From Paraburkholderia oxyphila NBRC 105797 (GTDB lineage Bacteria > Pseudomonadota > Gammaproteobacteria > Burkholderiales > Burkholderiaceae): a stretch of DNA of 39,090 bases. The position numbers and the translations under genes were made by a program. Of the stretch, positions 1-7,449 are shown in pieces. The DNA lies in the NCBI RefSeq assembly GCF_000685075.1, contig NZ_BAYD01000097.1, forward strand, positions 1-39,090, given 5' to 3'. Below the pieces are notes generated by a model. That model was given only the letters and a program-made list of their open reading frames with translations. It made no database searches and was not told the DNA's origin. The first letter of the stretch is position 1, and the number at the start of each line of letters is the position of its first letter.

Positions 1-89
1 GTGCGAGAAGACGGATGCTCCGGAGCCGCTCCGAATTACAGGGCAGTGGGGGACGGCGTAACACTAGCGGTGTGAGCCGCTTTCTTTTG

Positions 90-123
90 CCTACTTTTCT
101 TTGCGGCTGCAAAGAAAAGTAGG
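90..123. repeat. Perfect inverted repeat, Burkholderia-type intergenic hairpin
   Basis: Two perfectly complementary 15-base arms (90-104 and 109-123, beginning CCTACTTTTC) flank a 4-base loop. The element lies just beyond the 3' end of the leftward porin gene. I recall very similar stem-loops with a CTACTTTTCTTTGC arm between genes of Burkholderia and Paraburkholderia, but the copy number here cannot be tested. It may also end porin transcription; no clear T-run follows on the minus strand, so a terminator role is inferred only. Confidence 0.7.
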
Positions 124-197
124 TGCCGCCCCGCACAGGGGCAACGCTTGCGGCCCGCCGCGAATACAAGTTAAGGCCAACGCAATGCCAATCCAGA

Positions 198-1289
198 TCA
201 AAACCGATGCTGCAGCCCAACCATCACACCGAGCTGGTCCATACCAGCCCCAACGGTGCCTCCGGCAGCAACCGGATTAGCAGCCATCGCGCTATTAAAC
301 ATATAGCCTACCGACGTATAAACAGTCACCCGTTTGGACAGAAGATAATTCGCACGCGCAACGAGCAACGTAGAACTCGCATCATTCTTCCCCGCCGGCC
401 CGCGTTGCAGATAACGCACCCCCTGCGCATCGAACGAGAGGTTGGGCGTCACGAAGTACGTAGCACCTGAAAAGAAAATATCTGTCTGCAGGTGAGTTGC
501 GGCCGCAACATTGTTCCTGATCCACCCAGCTCCAATCTTGGTGGGCCCCAAAACCACATATCCGTCAACGACATTATGCGTATCCGTATAGGCACTGTTG
601 TTGAGCGGCGCCGAAGCACCGGCGCCACCGCGCATCACATCATATGACGCGGCCACACCGAAGCTCGCCGAATCGTAGGCAAGCAGCGCAGTATATTGCC
701 GGCACGCGATGAAGTTGCCCGGCACCTGCCCCCCGCAGTTGGTTGCCGCCGGCCCAGCCGGGCCCGCTGCGTCACGGCCGAAGCTGTAAGTCGCGCCAAG
801 CGTGACGCCATGGAATTTACCCATGTACCCAACGGCATTGTCGCTGCGAGCGTTCGGCAGGTACGAATCGAAGTTGTTCAACGAATGAATCGACGGTCCA
901 ATGACGTCGGCGTTCGATATCGCATACATCGTCATGTTCATCTGCCGGCCGAGCGTGAGCGAGCCATAGTCGCTGCTGACACCCACATTCGCCTGACGAC
1001 CGAACAGTCGCCCGCCGTAATTGAGCGCGCCGGTGCCCGGCTGAAAGCCGCTCTCCAGCACGAAGAACGCCTTGTACCCGCCGCCAAGATCCTCGGTGCC
1101 CTTCAAGCCCCAGCGAGAAGGCGTTTCGCCAGTCAGCGTGGGCATGCCGACCACCGAGCCGCCACTGGCTGTCGCGTGGTCGTAATACGATATGCCGCTG
1201 TCGATAATGCCGTACAGCGTGACGCTGCTTTGTGCGCTGGCGAGCCCAGACACCGCGCCGAGCAATAGCGCGCCCCATTTCATTTTCAT
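198..1289 (-). CDS. Gram-negative trimeric porin, outer membrane
   Basis: Outer-membrane general diffusion porin of the Burkholderia OmpC-like family, 363 residues. The N-terminus is a Sec signal peptide (MKMKWGALLLGAVSGLASA) followed by QSSVTLYGIIDSG, the usual first beta strand of this family. The protein ends in HRF, the aromatic C-terminal residue needed for barrel assembly. The ATG at 1289 is chosen because AGGA lies 5 bases upstream and the signal peptide begins there; an in-frame GTG at 1313 would add eight residues. It is the downstream partner of the MFS gene (108-base gap, same strand), so the two probably carry a small aromatic or acidic substrate across the outer and inner membranes. 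Porin sequence does not define the substrate. Confidence 0.93.
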   Translation of the reverse strand: MKMKWGALLLGAVSGLASAQSSVTLYGIIDSGISYYDHATASGGSVVGMPTLTGETPSRWGLKGTEDLGGGYKAFFVLESGFQPGTGALNYGGRLFGRQANVGVSSDYGSLTLGRQMNMTMYAISNADVIGPSIHSLNNFDSYLPNARSDNAVGYMGKFHGVTLGATYSFGRDAAGPAGPAATNCGGQVPGNFIACRQYTALLAYDSASFGVAASYDVMRGGAGASAPLNNSAYTDTHNVVDGYVVLGPTKIGAGWIRNNVAAATHLQTDIFFSGATYFVTPNLSFDAQGVRYLQRGPAGKNDASSTLLVARANYLLSKRVTVYTSVGYMFNSAMAANPVAAGGTVGAGMDQLGVMVGLQHRF

Positions 1290-1397
1290 GACGATCCTGT
1301 CTCCAATAGTCACATTGATTCGTTTTACTAATTAAAAGCTGCGTATGGCCGATCCGGGAATGAGCGGCGAGCGGTGTACTGAGGCGCTTCGAGCAGG

Positions 1398-2747
1398 CTA
1401 GGACGTCGAAAGCACAACGCTCGGCGGCTCGGGATTGCGTCGGCGATAGACACTCAATCCGAAGACACAGATCGCGGCGATCGCAACCGGCACCGAAACC
1501 ACGCCAAACATGACGGCGGTCGGCCAATGGGCGGACAACATCAGGCCACCGATCATCGAGCCGACAATCGAGCCTACGCGGCCCATGCCTAGCGTCCACG
1601 CCACGCCGGTGGCGCGTGCCACCGTGGGATAGAACCCCGCGGACAATATGCTGGTGCCCGTCATCGCGCCCCCCGTTCCGACTCCGGTCACAAATAGCGC
1701 GGCGAGTGCCAGCACCGGCATTCCCGTGATATGGCCAAGCGAGGCCAGACTCATGGCTGCACACAGAAATGCGCCCGCCACCACATAGTGCGGATTCGCG
1801 CGATCCATCAGAAAGCCGAGCAGGACGGCGCCGAGGGCGTTGCCCGTCAGGTAGAGGGCCGTCATCAACGATGCGTGGCCGAAGGGGACGCCGGTTTCCT
1901 GAATGAGCAGCGTCAGCCAGTTCCCCAAAAAGTAGACCACGAGCAAGGCCATGAACCCCGTGGCCCACAGGAACAGCGTGCCGCCGCGTAGCCCCGCCTG
2001 CAACAGATGCGCCACCGGCGAACCCTGCGCCGGCGCTTCGTCCGGCGTGAGGTGCGTTTCGGTGGGCGAGATGTCCGGCGCAATGCGGGACATGATCGCC
2101 AGCGCCTCGTGCTGGCGATTGTGCGTGACGAGGTAGCTCATCGACTCCGGCAGCCAGACAGCCAGGACGACCGCCAGCACCAGCGGCAATGCGCCCCCCA
2201 GGATCAGCATGGATTGCCAGCCGAACATGCCGATCAAATGCGAGGCAACGAGGCCGCCAAAAACGCCGCCCGCGGAGATGCCGCAGCCAAGCGGAGCGAC
2301 GAGCGTCGAGCGGAGACGGTCGGGGCTATATTCGACCGCGAGCGTATAGGCATTCGGCATCGCGCCGCCCAGGCCGAGCCCGGTCAGGAAGCGCAGGGCA
2401 ACCAGCATTTCAATTGACGTCGACCACGCGGAGCCAATGCTCAGTACACCAAAAATTAAAACGGCGCCGATCAGCGTGAGCTTTCTGCCGAAGCGATCTG
2501 CCAGCGGGCCAAAGACGAAGGAGCCAACGGCCAGGCCGAAGAATCCGGCGCCAAACACCGGCGCCAGTTGTGCCGCGCTGGCAGCGAAGTGAGACTTGAG
2601 CGCCGGTGCGATAAAGCCGAGAACGACGGTGTCGTAACCGTCTATCACCAGGATCAGAAAGCAGAGCAGAAAGGTCCGGATCTGAAACCCGGACATGCCT
2701 CGCTCGTTAATAAACGACCGGACCGTTACTGATTGCCGTACCACCAT
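1398..2747 (-). CDS. MFS transporter, aromatic acid:H+ symporter (AAHS) type
   Basis: Inner-membrane secondary transporter of 449 residues with about 12 hydrophobic segments. Family hallmarks are DGYDTVVLGFIAPAL in the first helix, the loop 2-3 motif GPLADRFGRK, RFLTGLGLGGAMPNA in helix 4 and a second half with GAVLLGFLMDR. The DGYD and LGLGGAMPN motifs are typical of the PcaK/BenK aromatic-acid symporters. The start at 2747 has AGGAG 7 bases upstream; an upstream in-frame ATG at 2864 lies inside the operator and is unlikely to be used. The gene leads a leftward unit with the porin and is divergent from the Rid gene at 3216. The 468-base gap to that gene holds two operator copies and a second palindrome. 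Confidence 0.92.
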   Translation of the reverse strand: MVVRQSVTVRSFINERGMSGFQIRTFLLCFLILVIDGYDTVVLGFIAPALKSHFAASAAQLAPVFGAGFFGLAVGSFVFGPLADRFGRKLTLIGAVLIFGVLSIGSAWSTSIEMLVALRFLTGLGLGGAMPNAYTLAVEYSPDRLRSTLVAPLGCGISAGGVFGGLVASHLIGMFGWQSMLILGGALPLVLAVVLAVWLPESMSYLVTHNRQHEALAIMSRIAPDISPTETHLTPDEAPAQGSPVAHLLQAGLRGGTLFLWATGFMALLVVYFLGNWLTLLIQETGVPFGHASLMTALYLTGNALGAVLLGFLMDRANPHYVVAGAFLCAAMSLASLGHITGMPVLALAALFVTGVGTGGAMTGTSILSAGFYPTVARATGVAWTLGMGRVGSIVGSMIGGLMLSAHWPTAVMFGVVSVPVAIAAICVFGLSVYRRRNPEPPSVVLSTS

Positions 2748-2848
2748 GCTGATGCTCCTGTTGTGTAACGTGTAACGCATTCGATTGGATCGGGCGCTGC
2801 GGGATTCACACTGTGTCGCCGAGGTTTCGCCATACGGAGAGGAATTTA

Positions 2849-2864
2849 TTGCAATCGATTGCAA
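2849..2864. promoter_or_regulatory. Operator copy 1: TTGCAATCGATTGCAA
   Basis: Perfect 16-base palindrome, the longest of four related sites (others at 3002, 4670 and 4835). It lies about 100 bases upstream of the MFS start codon. No good -35/-10 pair abuts it, unlike the other three copies, so it may act as a roadblock or as a distal site for looping to 3002. The CG centre with TGnAAnCG half-sites resembles LacI/GalR-family operators. Confidence 0.8.
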
Positions 2865-2960
2865 GTGGAAACCAGGGTTTACTGGGAGGCCGATGTTTCA
2901 ATCCCCCGGAGATCTGCCCTGTAGTACGGGGCCTAGAGGGATGCACCGCGAGACCGTCGG

Positions 2961-2980
2961 GTTGTCAAACCTTTGACAAC
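2961..2980. promoter_or_regulatory. Second palindrome, GTTGTCAAA-cc-TTTGACAAC
   Basis: Perfect 9-base inverted repeat with a 2-base spacer between the divergent MFS and Rid genes. It contains a consensus TTGACA on each strand, so it overlaps the -35 box of the rightward promoter (2973-2978) and could offer a -35 to the leftward one. It is unrelated in sequence to the TGCAATCGATTGCA operators, which suggests a second regulator. Its protein partner is unknown. Confidence 0.65.
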
Positions 2981-3002
2981 ACGGCTTCCATCGATCAATA
3001 AT
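2973..3002 (+). promoter_or_regulatory. Predicted sigma70 promoter of the cytoplasmic Rid gene
   Basis: TTGACA at 2973-2978, an 18-base spacer and AATAAT at 2997-3002. The last T of the -10 box is the first base of operator copy 2. This geometry matches the promoters at 4683-4712 and 4807-4835, which strengthens the call. The untranslated leader would be roughly 200 bases before the start codon at 3216. Confidence 0.6.
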
Positions 3003-3015
3003 GCAATCGATTGTA
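3002..3015. promoter_or_regulatory. Operator copy 2: TGCAATCGATTGTA
   Basis: Fourteen-base near-palindrome with one mismatch in the right half, extended by AA and TT flanks. It sits immediately downstream of the -10 box of the Rid promoter, over the expected transcription start, a classic repressor position. Confidence 0.75.
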
Positions 3016-3215
3016 TTGGTTTGGGTGGCCAGCCGGTATCCCGCCAGGCGTTGCCTCAGGCTGCGCGGCAAGGGGCCCGGGGACTGACATCGGCAACCTG
3101 CCCCAATGCATCGTCAGAAGCCGGTGTGGGCAGAGGGGGCGCGCCTGATCCGTGCTCCGGAAGCACATGGCTAGCATGTGAAGTGTTTTTTATTGAACTG
3201 ATCAATGAGGCAAAC

Positions 3216-3626
3216 ATGGAAAAGCAGCAATCCTCAAAGCAGGTCCGCCAGTACATCAAGCGGGATGCGGCACAAGCGCGGGCGTTTTCTCCCGCAGTGA
3301 TTACGCAGGGCGGCAGGATCGTGTGGTTGGCCGGACAGACCGTGGTCGAAGATGCCAACGGCAAATCGCTCGCGGGCGACTTTGTTGGGCAGGCGAATGA
3401 GGTCTTCGCGCGGATCGGCAAGACGCTCGAACAAGCCGGCGGGACGCTGGCCGACATCGTGACGATGACGGTTTCGATCACGGATGCGAGATTCGGCGAT
3501 CAGTTCACGAAGGTCCGCAAGGAGATTTTCGGCGACAACTTTCCTGCGAGCGCGCTGATTACCGTGGCAGGTCTGGCCAAGCCGGAAATGCTCGTCGAAG
3601 TGCAGGCAATCGCAGTCGTCGACTGA
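3216..3626 (+). CDS. Rid-family (YjgF/YER057c/UK114) protein, cytoplasmic, lacking the deaminase arginine
   Basis: Small trimer-forming Rid-fold protein of 136 residues without a signal peptide. Family features include WLAGQT, GDFVGQANEVFARIGKTLEQAG and the C-terminal block FPASALITV followed by VEVQAIAVVD. In true RidA enzymes this block reads PARS, with the arginine binding the imine carboxylate. Here serine is at that place, so enamine/imine deaminase activity is not expected and the protein belongs with the non-RidA subfamilies. The start at 3216 has GAGG 5 bases upstream; the frame stays open upstream but without a ribosome site. It is controlled by an operator shared with the dioxygenase operon, so a role in that pathway, perhaps binding or hydrolysing an intermediate, is inferred. 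Confidence 0.88.
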   Translation: MEKQQSSKQVRQYIKRDAAQARAFSPAVITQGGRIVWLAGQTVVEDANGKSLAGDFVGQANEVFARIGKTLEQAGGTLADIVTMTVSITDARFGDQFTKVRKEIFGDNFPASALITVAGLAKPEMLVEVQAIAVVD

Positions 3627-3655
3627 TCGGCAGAACCTGCGTTGCGCGGGAAGGA

Positions 3656-3685
3656 GCAGGTGGATTGATGTTCAACTCCACCTGC
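3656..3685. terminator. Bidirectional hairpin between convergent genes
   Basis: Nine-base arms GCAGGTGGA (3656-3664) and TCCACCTGC (3677-3685), with inner TTGA/TCAA pairing that lengthens the stem past one bulged C. It lies between the converging Rid gene (ends 3626) and the binding-fold gene (ends 3701), where a shared terminator is expected. Confidence 0.6.
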
Positions 3686-3700
3686 CGCCGCTTCGGGCTT

Positions 3701-4651
3701 TTAGCAGGGCGCCCATGCCGAGGACGCGCGCGCTTCGTCGAGATACTGCCGGTCGACGCAGGGGGCCCGTGGCCGAGTGAGCGGTGTTCTCGCGTGGGCA
3801 TCCCGTATGCGCGATACCAGCGCGAGCCCGGCGTCTTCGATTTCCATATCCAGGATCAAGCCGTGTGCGGGGTGCACGAGTCCGTCGAGCACGGCGTGCG
3901 CGTCGGCATCGGAGAGATCGGGAAACTGGGCGCGCAGGAGTTCGCAACAAGCCGGGGCGTTGCGCGGATCGAAGATCCACGTCAATGCCTCGCGGTACGC
4001 AAGAATGAAGCTGATCAACGGCTCCCGGTTCGCGCTCGCCCATGACTCGAGCACAGCGCCAACGGTGCCGAGATAGCCTGGAAAGAGCGCCGCGGCCGAG
4101 GCCAGCGTTTTGAATCCCTGCCGCTCGGCGAGCTTTTCGAACGGTGTGCGAACCAGGGTGGCGTCGTGCTTGCCCGCCACCAGCGCGCGATATCGGTTGC
4201 CCGTGCCTCCCGCCGCGTCGAACTTCACTTCATCGGAGCGAATGTCGTTGAGCTGGAGGATCTCGCGCAAGACGAACGCGAAGCCGGTCGTCAGGGCGTC
4301 GACAGCGAGCGTCTTGCCCCTCAACTCGCGAACCGACGCCACGTCCGGCCGTGCGACGAGCGAAAGAAAGCCGTGATCCCCGCCCATGAACGCGACGAGA
4401 TCGGGGGCGCTGCCATCCGCGGTTTCGCCCTGACCATCCGTGTAGGCAATCACATTGTCCACACTGGTCAAGGCGATATGAGCCTCGCCAGCGTTCATCC
4501 GGTTGATCATGTCGACCGAGCCTTTCACGTATTCGAAGCGCGTGCTCAGGCCATATTTCTCGAACAGGTGCTGGTGCTCGCCCACCCAAAGCGGCAGGTT
4601 GAATGCCCCCTCGAAGCCGAGAATCTTTAGCGTAGTCAGACGGGAGTGCAA
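3701..4651 (-). CDS. Periplasmic-binding-protein-fold protein (NMT1/SsuA-like) without signal peptide
   Basis: About 316 residues resembling ABC-transporter solute-binding proteins of the nitrate/sulfonate/thiamine-precursor type: KILGFEGAFNLPLWVGEHQHLFEKYGL, NAGEAHIALTSVDNVIAYTDG, LRGKTLAVDALTTGFAFVLREIL and GTVGAVLESWASANREPLISFILAYREAL. There is no signal peptide, and no permease or ATPase is nearby. The likely start is TTG at 4651, with AAGGAG 6 bases upstream; an ATG at 4684 lies inside the operator and would place the promoter within the coding region. A cytoplasmic protein of this fold could be an enzyme (4,5-dihydroxyphthalate decarboxylase shares the fold) or a ligand sensor. The gene is divergent from the dioxygenase and has its own copy of the operator, so it belongs to the same regulon. 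Its function is unassigned. Confidence 0.8.
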   Translation of the reverse strand: MHSRLTTLKILGFEGAFNLPLWVGEHQHLFEKYGLSTRFEYVKGSVDMINRMNAGEAHIALTSVDNVIAYTDGQGETADGSAPDLVAFMGGDHGFLSLVARPDVASVRELRGKTLAVDALTTGFAFVLREILQLNDIRSDEVKFDAAGGTGNRYRALVAGKHDATLVRTPFEKLAERQGFKTLASAAALFPGYLGTVGAVLESWASANREPLISFILAYREALTWIFDPRNAPACCELLRAQFPDLSDADAHAVLDGLVHPAHGLILDMEIEDAGLALVSRIRDAHARTPLTRPRAPCVDRQYLDEARASSAWAPC

Positions 4652-4669
4652 GTGTATCTCCTTGTGCGT

Positions 4670-4683
4670 TGCAATCGATTGCA
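4670..4683. promoter_or_regulatory. Operator copy 3: TGCAATCGATTGCA
   Basis: Perfect 14-base palindrome just upstream of the ribosome-binding site of the leftward binding-fold gene and touching its -10 box at base 4683. It is 165 bases from operator copy 4, so both divergent promoters can be repressed separately or by looping. Confidence 0.82.
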
Positions 4684-4712
4684 TGTTACGATGTGCCTGG
4701 CTCCCACGTCAA
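4683..4712 (-). promoter_or_regulatory. Predicted sigma70 promoter of the binding-fold gene
   Basis: On the minus strand, TTGACG (4712-4707), an 18-base spacer and TAACAT (4688-4683). The last T of the -10 box is the first base of operator copy 3. Transcription would start within the operator, and the leader would be only about 25 bases, which supports the TTG start at 4651. Confidence 0.6.
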
Positions 4713-4806
4713 GATTTCCGCGTGCTGGCTATTTGCCCCCGAATTACAACACAGAAGAGGGTGAAATACGCGGAGCGGGGCATCGATGTGAATTTTCAAA
4801 ATCGCT

Positions 4807-4835
4807 TTGACATGTGGGATTTTGGGTTTTATGAT
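4807..4835 (+). promoter_or_regulatory. Predicted strong sigma70 promoter of the dioxygenase operon
   Basis: Consensus TTGACA (4807-4812), an ideal 17-base spacer and TATGAT (4830-4835). This is the best promoter match noticed in the window. Operator copy 4 starts on the final T of the -10 box and covers the expected start point, so strong repression with high induced expression is predicted. Confidence 0.75.
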
Positions 4836-4848
4836 GCAATCGATTGCA
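4835..4848. promoter_or_regulatory. Operator copy 4: TGCAATCGATTGCA
   Basis: Perfect 14-base palindrome between the -10 box and the ribosome-binding site (AGGAG at 4850) of the dioxygenase gene. It is identical to copy 3 and to the core of copy 1. Confidence 0.83.
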
Positions 4849-4861
4849 GAGGAGATAGGGT

Positions 4862-5776
4862 ATGGCCGGGCTAGAGCAGCGCAGCAGCATCGTGACGGAT
4901 GCGGAGTCGACAACAGGGATCGTCCTTGCGGCGATGGCGAACACAGAGAATCCGCGGTTGAAGGAAATTCTGAATGCGTTGGTCAAGCACGCCCACGCGT
5001 TTCTGCATGAAGTGAAGCTGACCGACGACGAGTTCGAGCAAGGGCTGGATTTCATCAGGCAAGTCGGGCTGACCTGTACGGACAGCCATAACGAGGTCGT
5101 GCTGCTCGCGGATGTGCTCGGGCTTTCGACGCTGGTGAAGGTGCTGAACAACTCCGCTCACGAGGAGCGCACCGGGGGTGCACTGCTTGGCCCGTTCTAC
5201 CGGGCGGGCTCGCCGCATTACGAGAATGGCGACTGCATTGTGCAGAGCACGACGTCGGGATCGCCGCTGTTCGTGAGTGGCCACGTGCTCGACACGAACC
5301 GGGAGCCCATCCCCAATGCCCGCGTCGATGTGTGGCAAGCGTCGCCGGTCGGCCTCTACGAGAACCAGGATCCGCAACAGTCCGAAATGAATTTGCGCGG
5401 GCACTTCTTTACCGATGCGCAAGGGGCTTTCGATTTCAGGAGCGTGCGTCCAGCCGGCTATCCGGTCCCCACGCATGGTCCCGTTGGCGATCTCCTGCGC
5501 ATCCAGAAGCGGCACCCCTATCGCCCGGCCCATCTTCACTTCGTTGTCGTTGCCGAGGGCTATTCCACGCTCATTTCGCAGATTTTTGCCGACGACGCGG
5601 AGTATCTGGAGTCGGACGTCGTATTTGGCGTGACGCGCGATCTGGTCGGCAAGTTCGAACGCCATGAGGCGGACAGCGGGCCGCATCCCGCGGCGCAGGA
5701 GCCGTATTACACGCTGGAATGCTCTTTTGTTCTTGGGGAAGGCGTCTCGACGTATCCGACGCCCCCCATCAAATGA
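4862..5776 (+). CDS. Intradiol ring-cleavage dioxygenase, hydroxyquinol 1,2-dioxygenase type
   Basis: Non-haem Fe(III) dioxygenase of 304 residues that cleaves an ortho-dihydroxylated ring between the two hydroxyls. The iron ligands are visible: Tyr166 (VGLYENQD), Tyr200 (AGYPVPTHGPVGD), His224 and His226 (RPAHLHF). The N-terminal helical dimerisation domain of the catechol/hydroxyquinol class spans about residues 1-100, followed by GALLGPFYRAGSPHYENG. The GPFYRAGSP and YPVPTxGPVGDLL motifs favour hydroxyquinol over catechol, giving maleylacetate, but a substituted hydroxyquinol or aminophenol-derived substrate is possible. The start at 4862 has AGGAG 7 bases upstream. It is the first gene of a six-gene operon under a strong promoter overlapped by operator copy 4. 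No maleylacetate reductase of the usual iron-dependent type was found. Confidence 0.92.
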   Translation: MAGLEQRSSIVTDAESTTGIVLAAMANTENPRLKEILNALVKHAHAFLHEVKLTDDEFEQGLDFIRQVGLTCTDSHNEVVLLADVLGLSTLVKVLNNSAHEERTGGALLGPFYRAGSPHYENGDCIVQSTTSGSPLFVSGHVLDTNREPIPNARVDVWQASPVGLYENQDPQQSEMNLRGHFFTDAQGAFDFRSVRPAGYPVPTHGPVGDLLRIQKRHPYRPAHLHFVVVAEGYSTLISQIFADDAEYLESDVVFGVTRDLVGKFERHEADSGPHPAAQEPYYTLECSFVLGEGVSTYPTPPIK

Positions 5777-5790
5777 CCGAGGTAGATGAG

Positions 5791-6543
5791 ATGGTGAACA
5801 ACATGCTTGAAGGTAAGGTTGCCGTGGTAATCGGCGGCGCAGGCGGTATCGGAAAGGCGGCGGCGCACCGGCTCGCCGCGTCGGGCGCACGCGTCGTCGT
5901 GGTGGGAATGGACGATCTCAAGCCCGTCCAGGAGATCGCAGCGGGCTTGCCGGGCGCGGGGCACATGGCGGCGCTCGCGTCGATTACCGATAGCGCGACG
6001 CTGACCGCGCTCGCGCAAGATGTCCAGGGCCGCTATGGAAAGGCCGATATCCTGGTCAATGCGGCAGGCTTTACCAAGCCGGTCAGCCACGCGGACCTCG
6101 ACGCGCTTTCCGACGAGTTGATCGATGAAATGTTCAAGGTCAACTGGCGCGGGCAATTCGCGGCGATCCGCGCGTTCCGGGCGCTTCTGGTCGCATCCGG
6201 CGATGGCCTCGTTGTCAACGTGTCGTCCATTTCGGCAACTACAGGCGTGGGCAGCAATGTCGCGTACTGCGCGGTGAAGGCCGGCCTCGACATCATGGCG
6301 GTATCGCTCGGCCGTGCGCTGGCGCCGCACATTCGCGTTGTGAACGTCGCTCCGGGCGTGGTCGACACGACCTTCGTGCCCGGCCGCGGCGTTGATTTCA
6401 ACGAGAAAGTGGCCGGCACCACGCCGCTCGGCCGGATCGGCACGCCGGACGATATCGCGGCCGCAATCGATGCTTGTGCCACCCACCTGACCTTCACCAC
6501 CGGCACGACCCTCGTGGTCGACGGCGGCAGAAGGCTGAACTAG
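5791..6543 (+). CDS. Short-chain dehydrogenase/reductase (SDR)
   Basis: Classical SDR of about 250 residues, NAD(P)-dependent. Visible are the cofactor motif GGAGGIG (15-21), NAAG (90-93), catalytic Ser146 and the YxxxK pair Tyr159/Lys163, and the usual C-terminus with LGRIGTPDDIAAAI and TTLVVDGGRRLN. The start at 5791 has GAGG 8 bases upstream; an in-frame ATG at 5773 overlaps the dioxygenase stop (ATGA) and cannot be excluded. It is second in the operon. A plausible task is reduction of a keto or enone intermediate from ring cleavage, but SDR substrate cannot be read from sequence. Confidence 0.92.
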   Translation: MVNNMLEGKVAVVIGGAGGIGKAAAHRLAASGARVVVVGMDDLKPVQEIAAGLPGAGHMAALASITDSATLTALAQDVQGRYGKADILVNAAGFTKPVSHADLDALSDELIDEMFKVNWRGQFAAIRAFRALLVASGDGLVVNVSSISATTGVGSNVAYCAVKAGLDIMAVSLGRALAPHIRVVNVAPGVVDTTFVPGRGVDFNEKVAGTTPLGRIGTPDDIAAAIDACATHLTFTTGTTLVVDGGRRLN

Positions 6544-6567
6544 CCGGACCGGTACCGAGGTAATCCT

Positions 6568-7449
6568 ATGCATGCACGTAAAACCATCATCACCTGCGCG
6601 GTGACAGGGAACCTGACGAAGCCGGAGCAGCATCCGGGGCTGCCCGTTACGCCGGAGCAGATCGCGACAGCGTCGCTCGACGCCGCGCGCGCGGGCGCCG
6701 CTGTCGTCCATATTCACGTCAGGGACCCCAAGACCGGCCGTCCCTCGATGGATATCGCCCTCTACGAAGAGGTGATCAACCGCATCCGCGCCGAGAACAC
6801 GGATCTCATCATCAACCTGACGACGGGGCCCGGCGGCCGCTTCATTCCCAGCGACGACAATCCTCGTGAAGCGGCTCCCGGCACGACCTTGATGCGGCCG
6901 GAAGAGCGCGTCGAGCACATTCTCCAGCTGCGCCCCGACATCTGCAGCCTCGACCTCAACACGATGAACTCCGGCGGCGACGTCGTCATCAACACGCCGA
7001 AAAACGTCAAGCGCATGGCTGCGGTGATACGGGAAGCAGGCGTCAAGCCAGAGCTAGAGATCTTCGATTCCGGCGATATGCACCTCGCGCGCGATTTGAT
7101 CGATGAAGGGGTGCTGGATGGCCCAGGGCTTTGGACCTTTGTCATGGGTGTCAAATACGGATTCTCGGCCTCGCCCGAGACCTTGCTCTATGCGCGCAAT
7201 CTGCTGCCCGCTGGGGCCACCTGGGCGGCGTTCGGTGTCGGCCGCTTTGAGTTTCCGATGCTCGCCCAGTCGTGGCTGGCGGGCGGACACGTTCGCGTCG
7301 GGCTCGAAGACAACATCTACATCTCGAGAGGCGTGCTCGCGCCGAGCAATGCCGCGCTGGTCGAGCGTGCCCGGGACATTGTGTTGTCGCTCGGCGGCGA
7401 ACTGGCTACGGCCAAAGAAGCGCGTGAATTTTTGGGGCTGAATCGATGA
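6568..7449 (+). CDS. Beta-keto acid cleavage enzyme (BKACE, Kce family)
   Basis: TIM-barrel Zn-dependent enzyme of 293 residues. The family condenses a beta-keto acid with acetyl-CoA to give acetoacetate and a new acyl-CoA; the founding member is 3-keto-5-aminohexanoate cleavage enzyme. Signatures are AVTGN near the N-terminus, the zinc pair His48/His50 in VVHIHVRDPKTGRPS, ELEIFDSGDM, and GGHVRVGLEDN with Glu247 as the further metal ligand. GAGG lies 7 bases before the ATG. Next to a ring-cleavage dioxygenase, a natural substrate would be 3-oxoadipate or a relative, giving succinyl-CoA plus acetoacetate and replacing the usual CoA-transferase/thiolase pair. That assignment is inference. Confidence 0.93.
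   Translation: MHARKTIITCAVTGNLTKPEQHPGLPVTPEQIATASLDAARAGAAVVHIHVRDPKTGRPSMDIALYEEVINRIRAENTDLIINLTTGPGGRFIPSDDNPREAAPGTTLMRPEERVEHILQLRPDICSLDLNTMNSGGDVVINTPKNVKRMAAVIREAGVKPELEIFDSGDMHLARDLIDEGVLDGPGLWTFVMGVKYGFSASPETLLYARNLLPAGATWAAFGVGRFEFPMLAQSWLAGGHVRVGLEDNIYISRGVLAPSNAALVERARDIVLSLGGELATAKEAREFLGLNR

Noticed and set aside
4652..4684. ATG at 4684 as start of the binding-fold protein
   Set aside because: It would put the operator inside the coding sequence and the -10 box on the start codon; a TTG with perfect AAGGAG lies 33 bases downstream.
5707..6918. Long antisense frame over the SDR and BKACE genes
   Set aside because: The plus strand has two well-defined enzymes with ribosome sites here; the minus frame spans both and matches nothing known.
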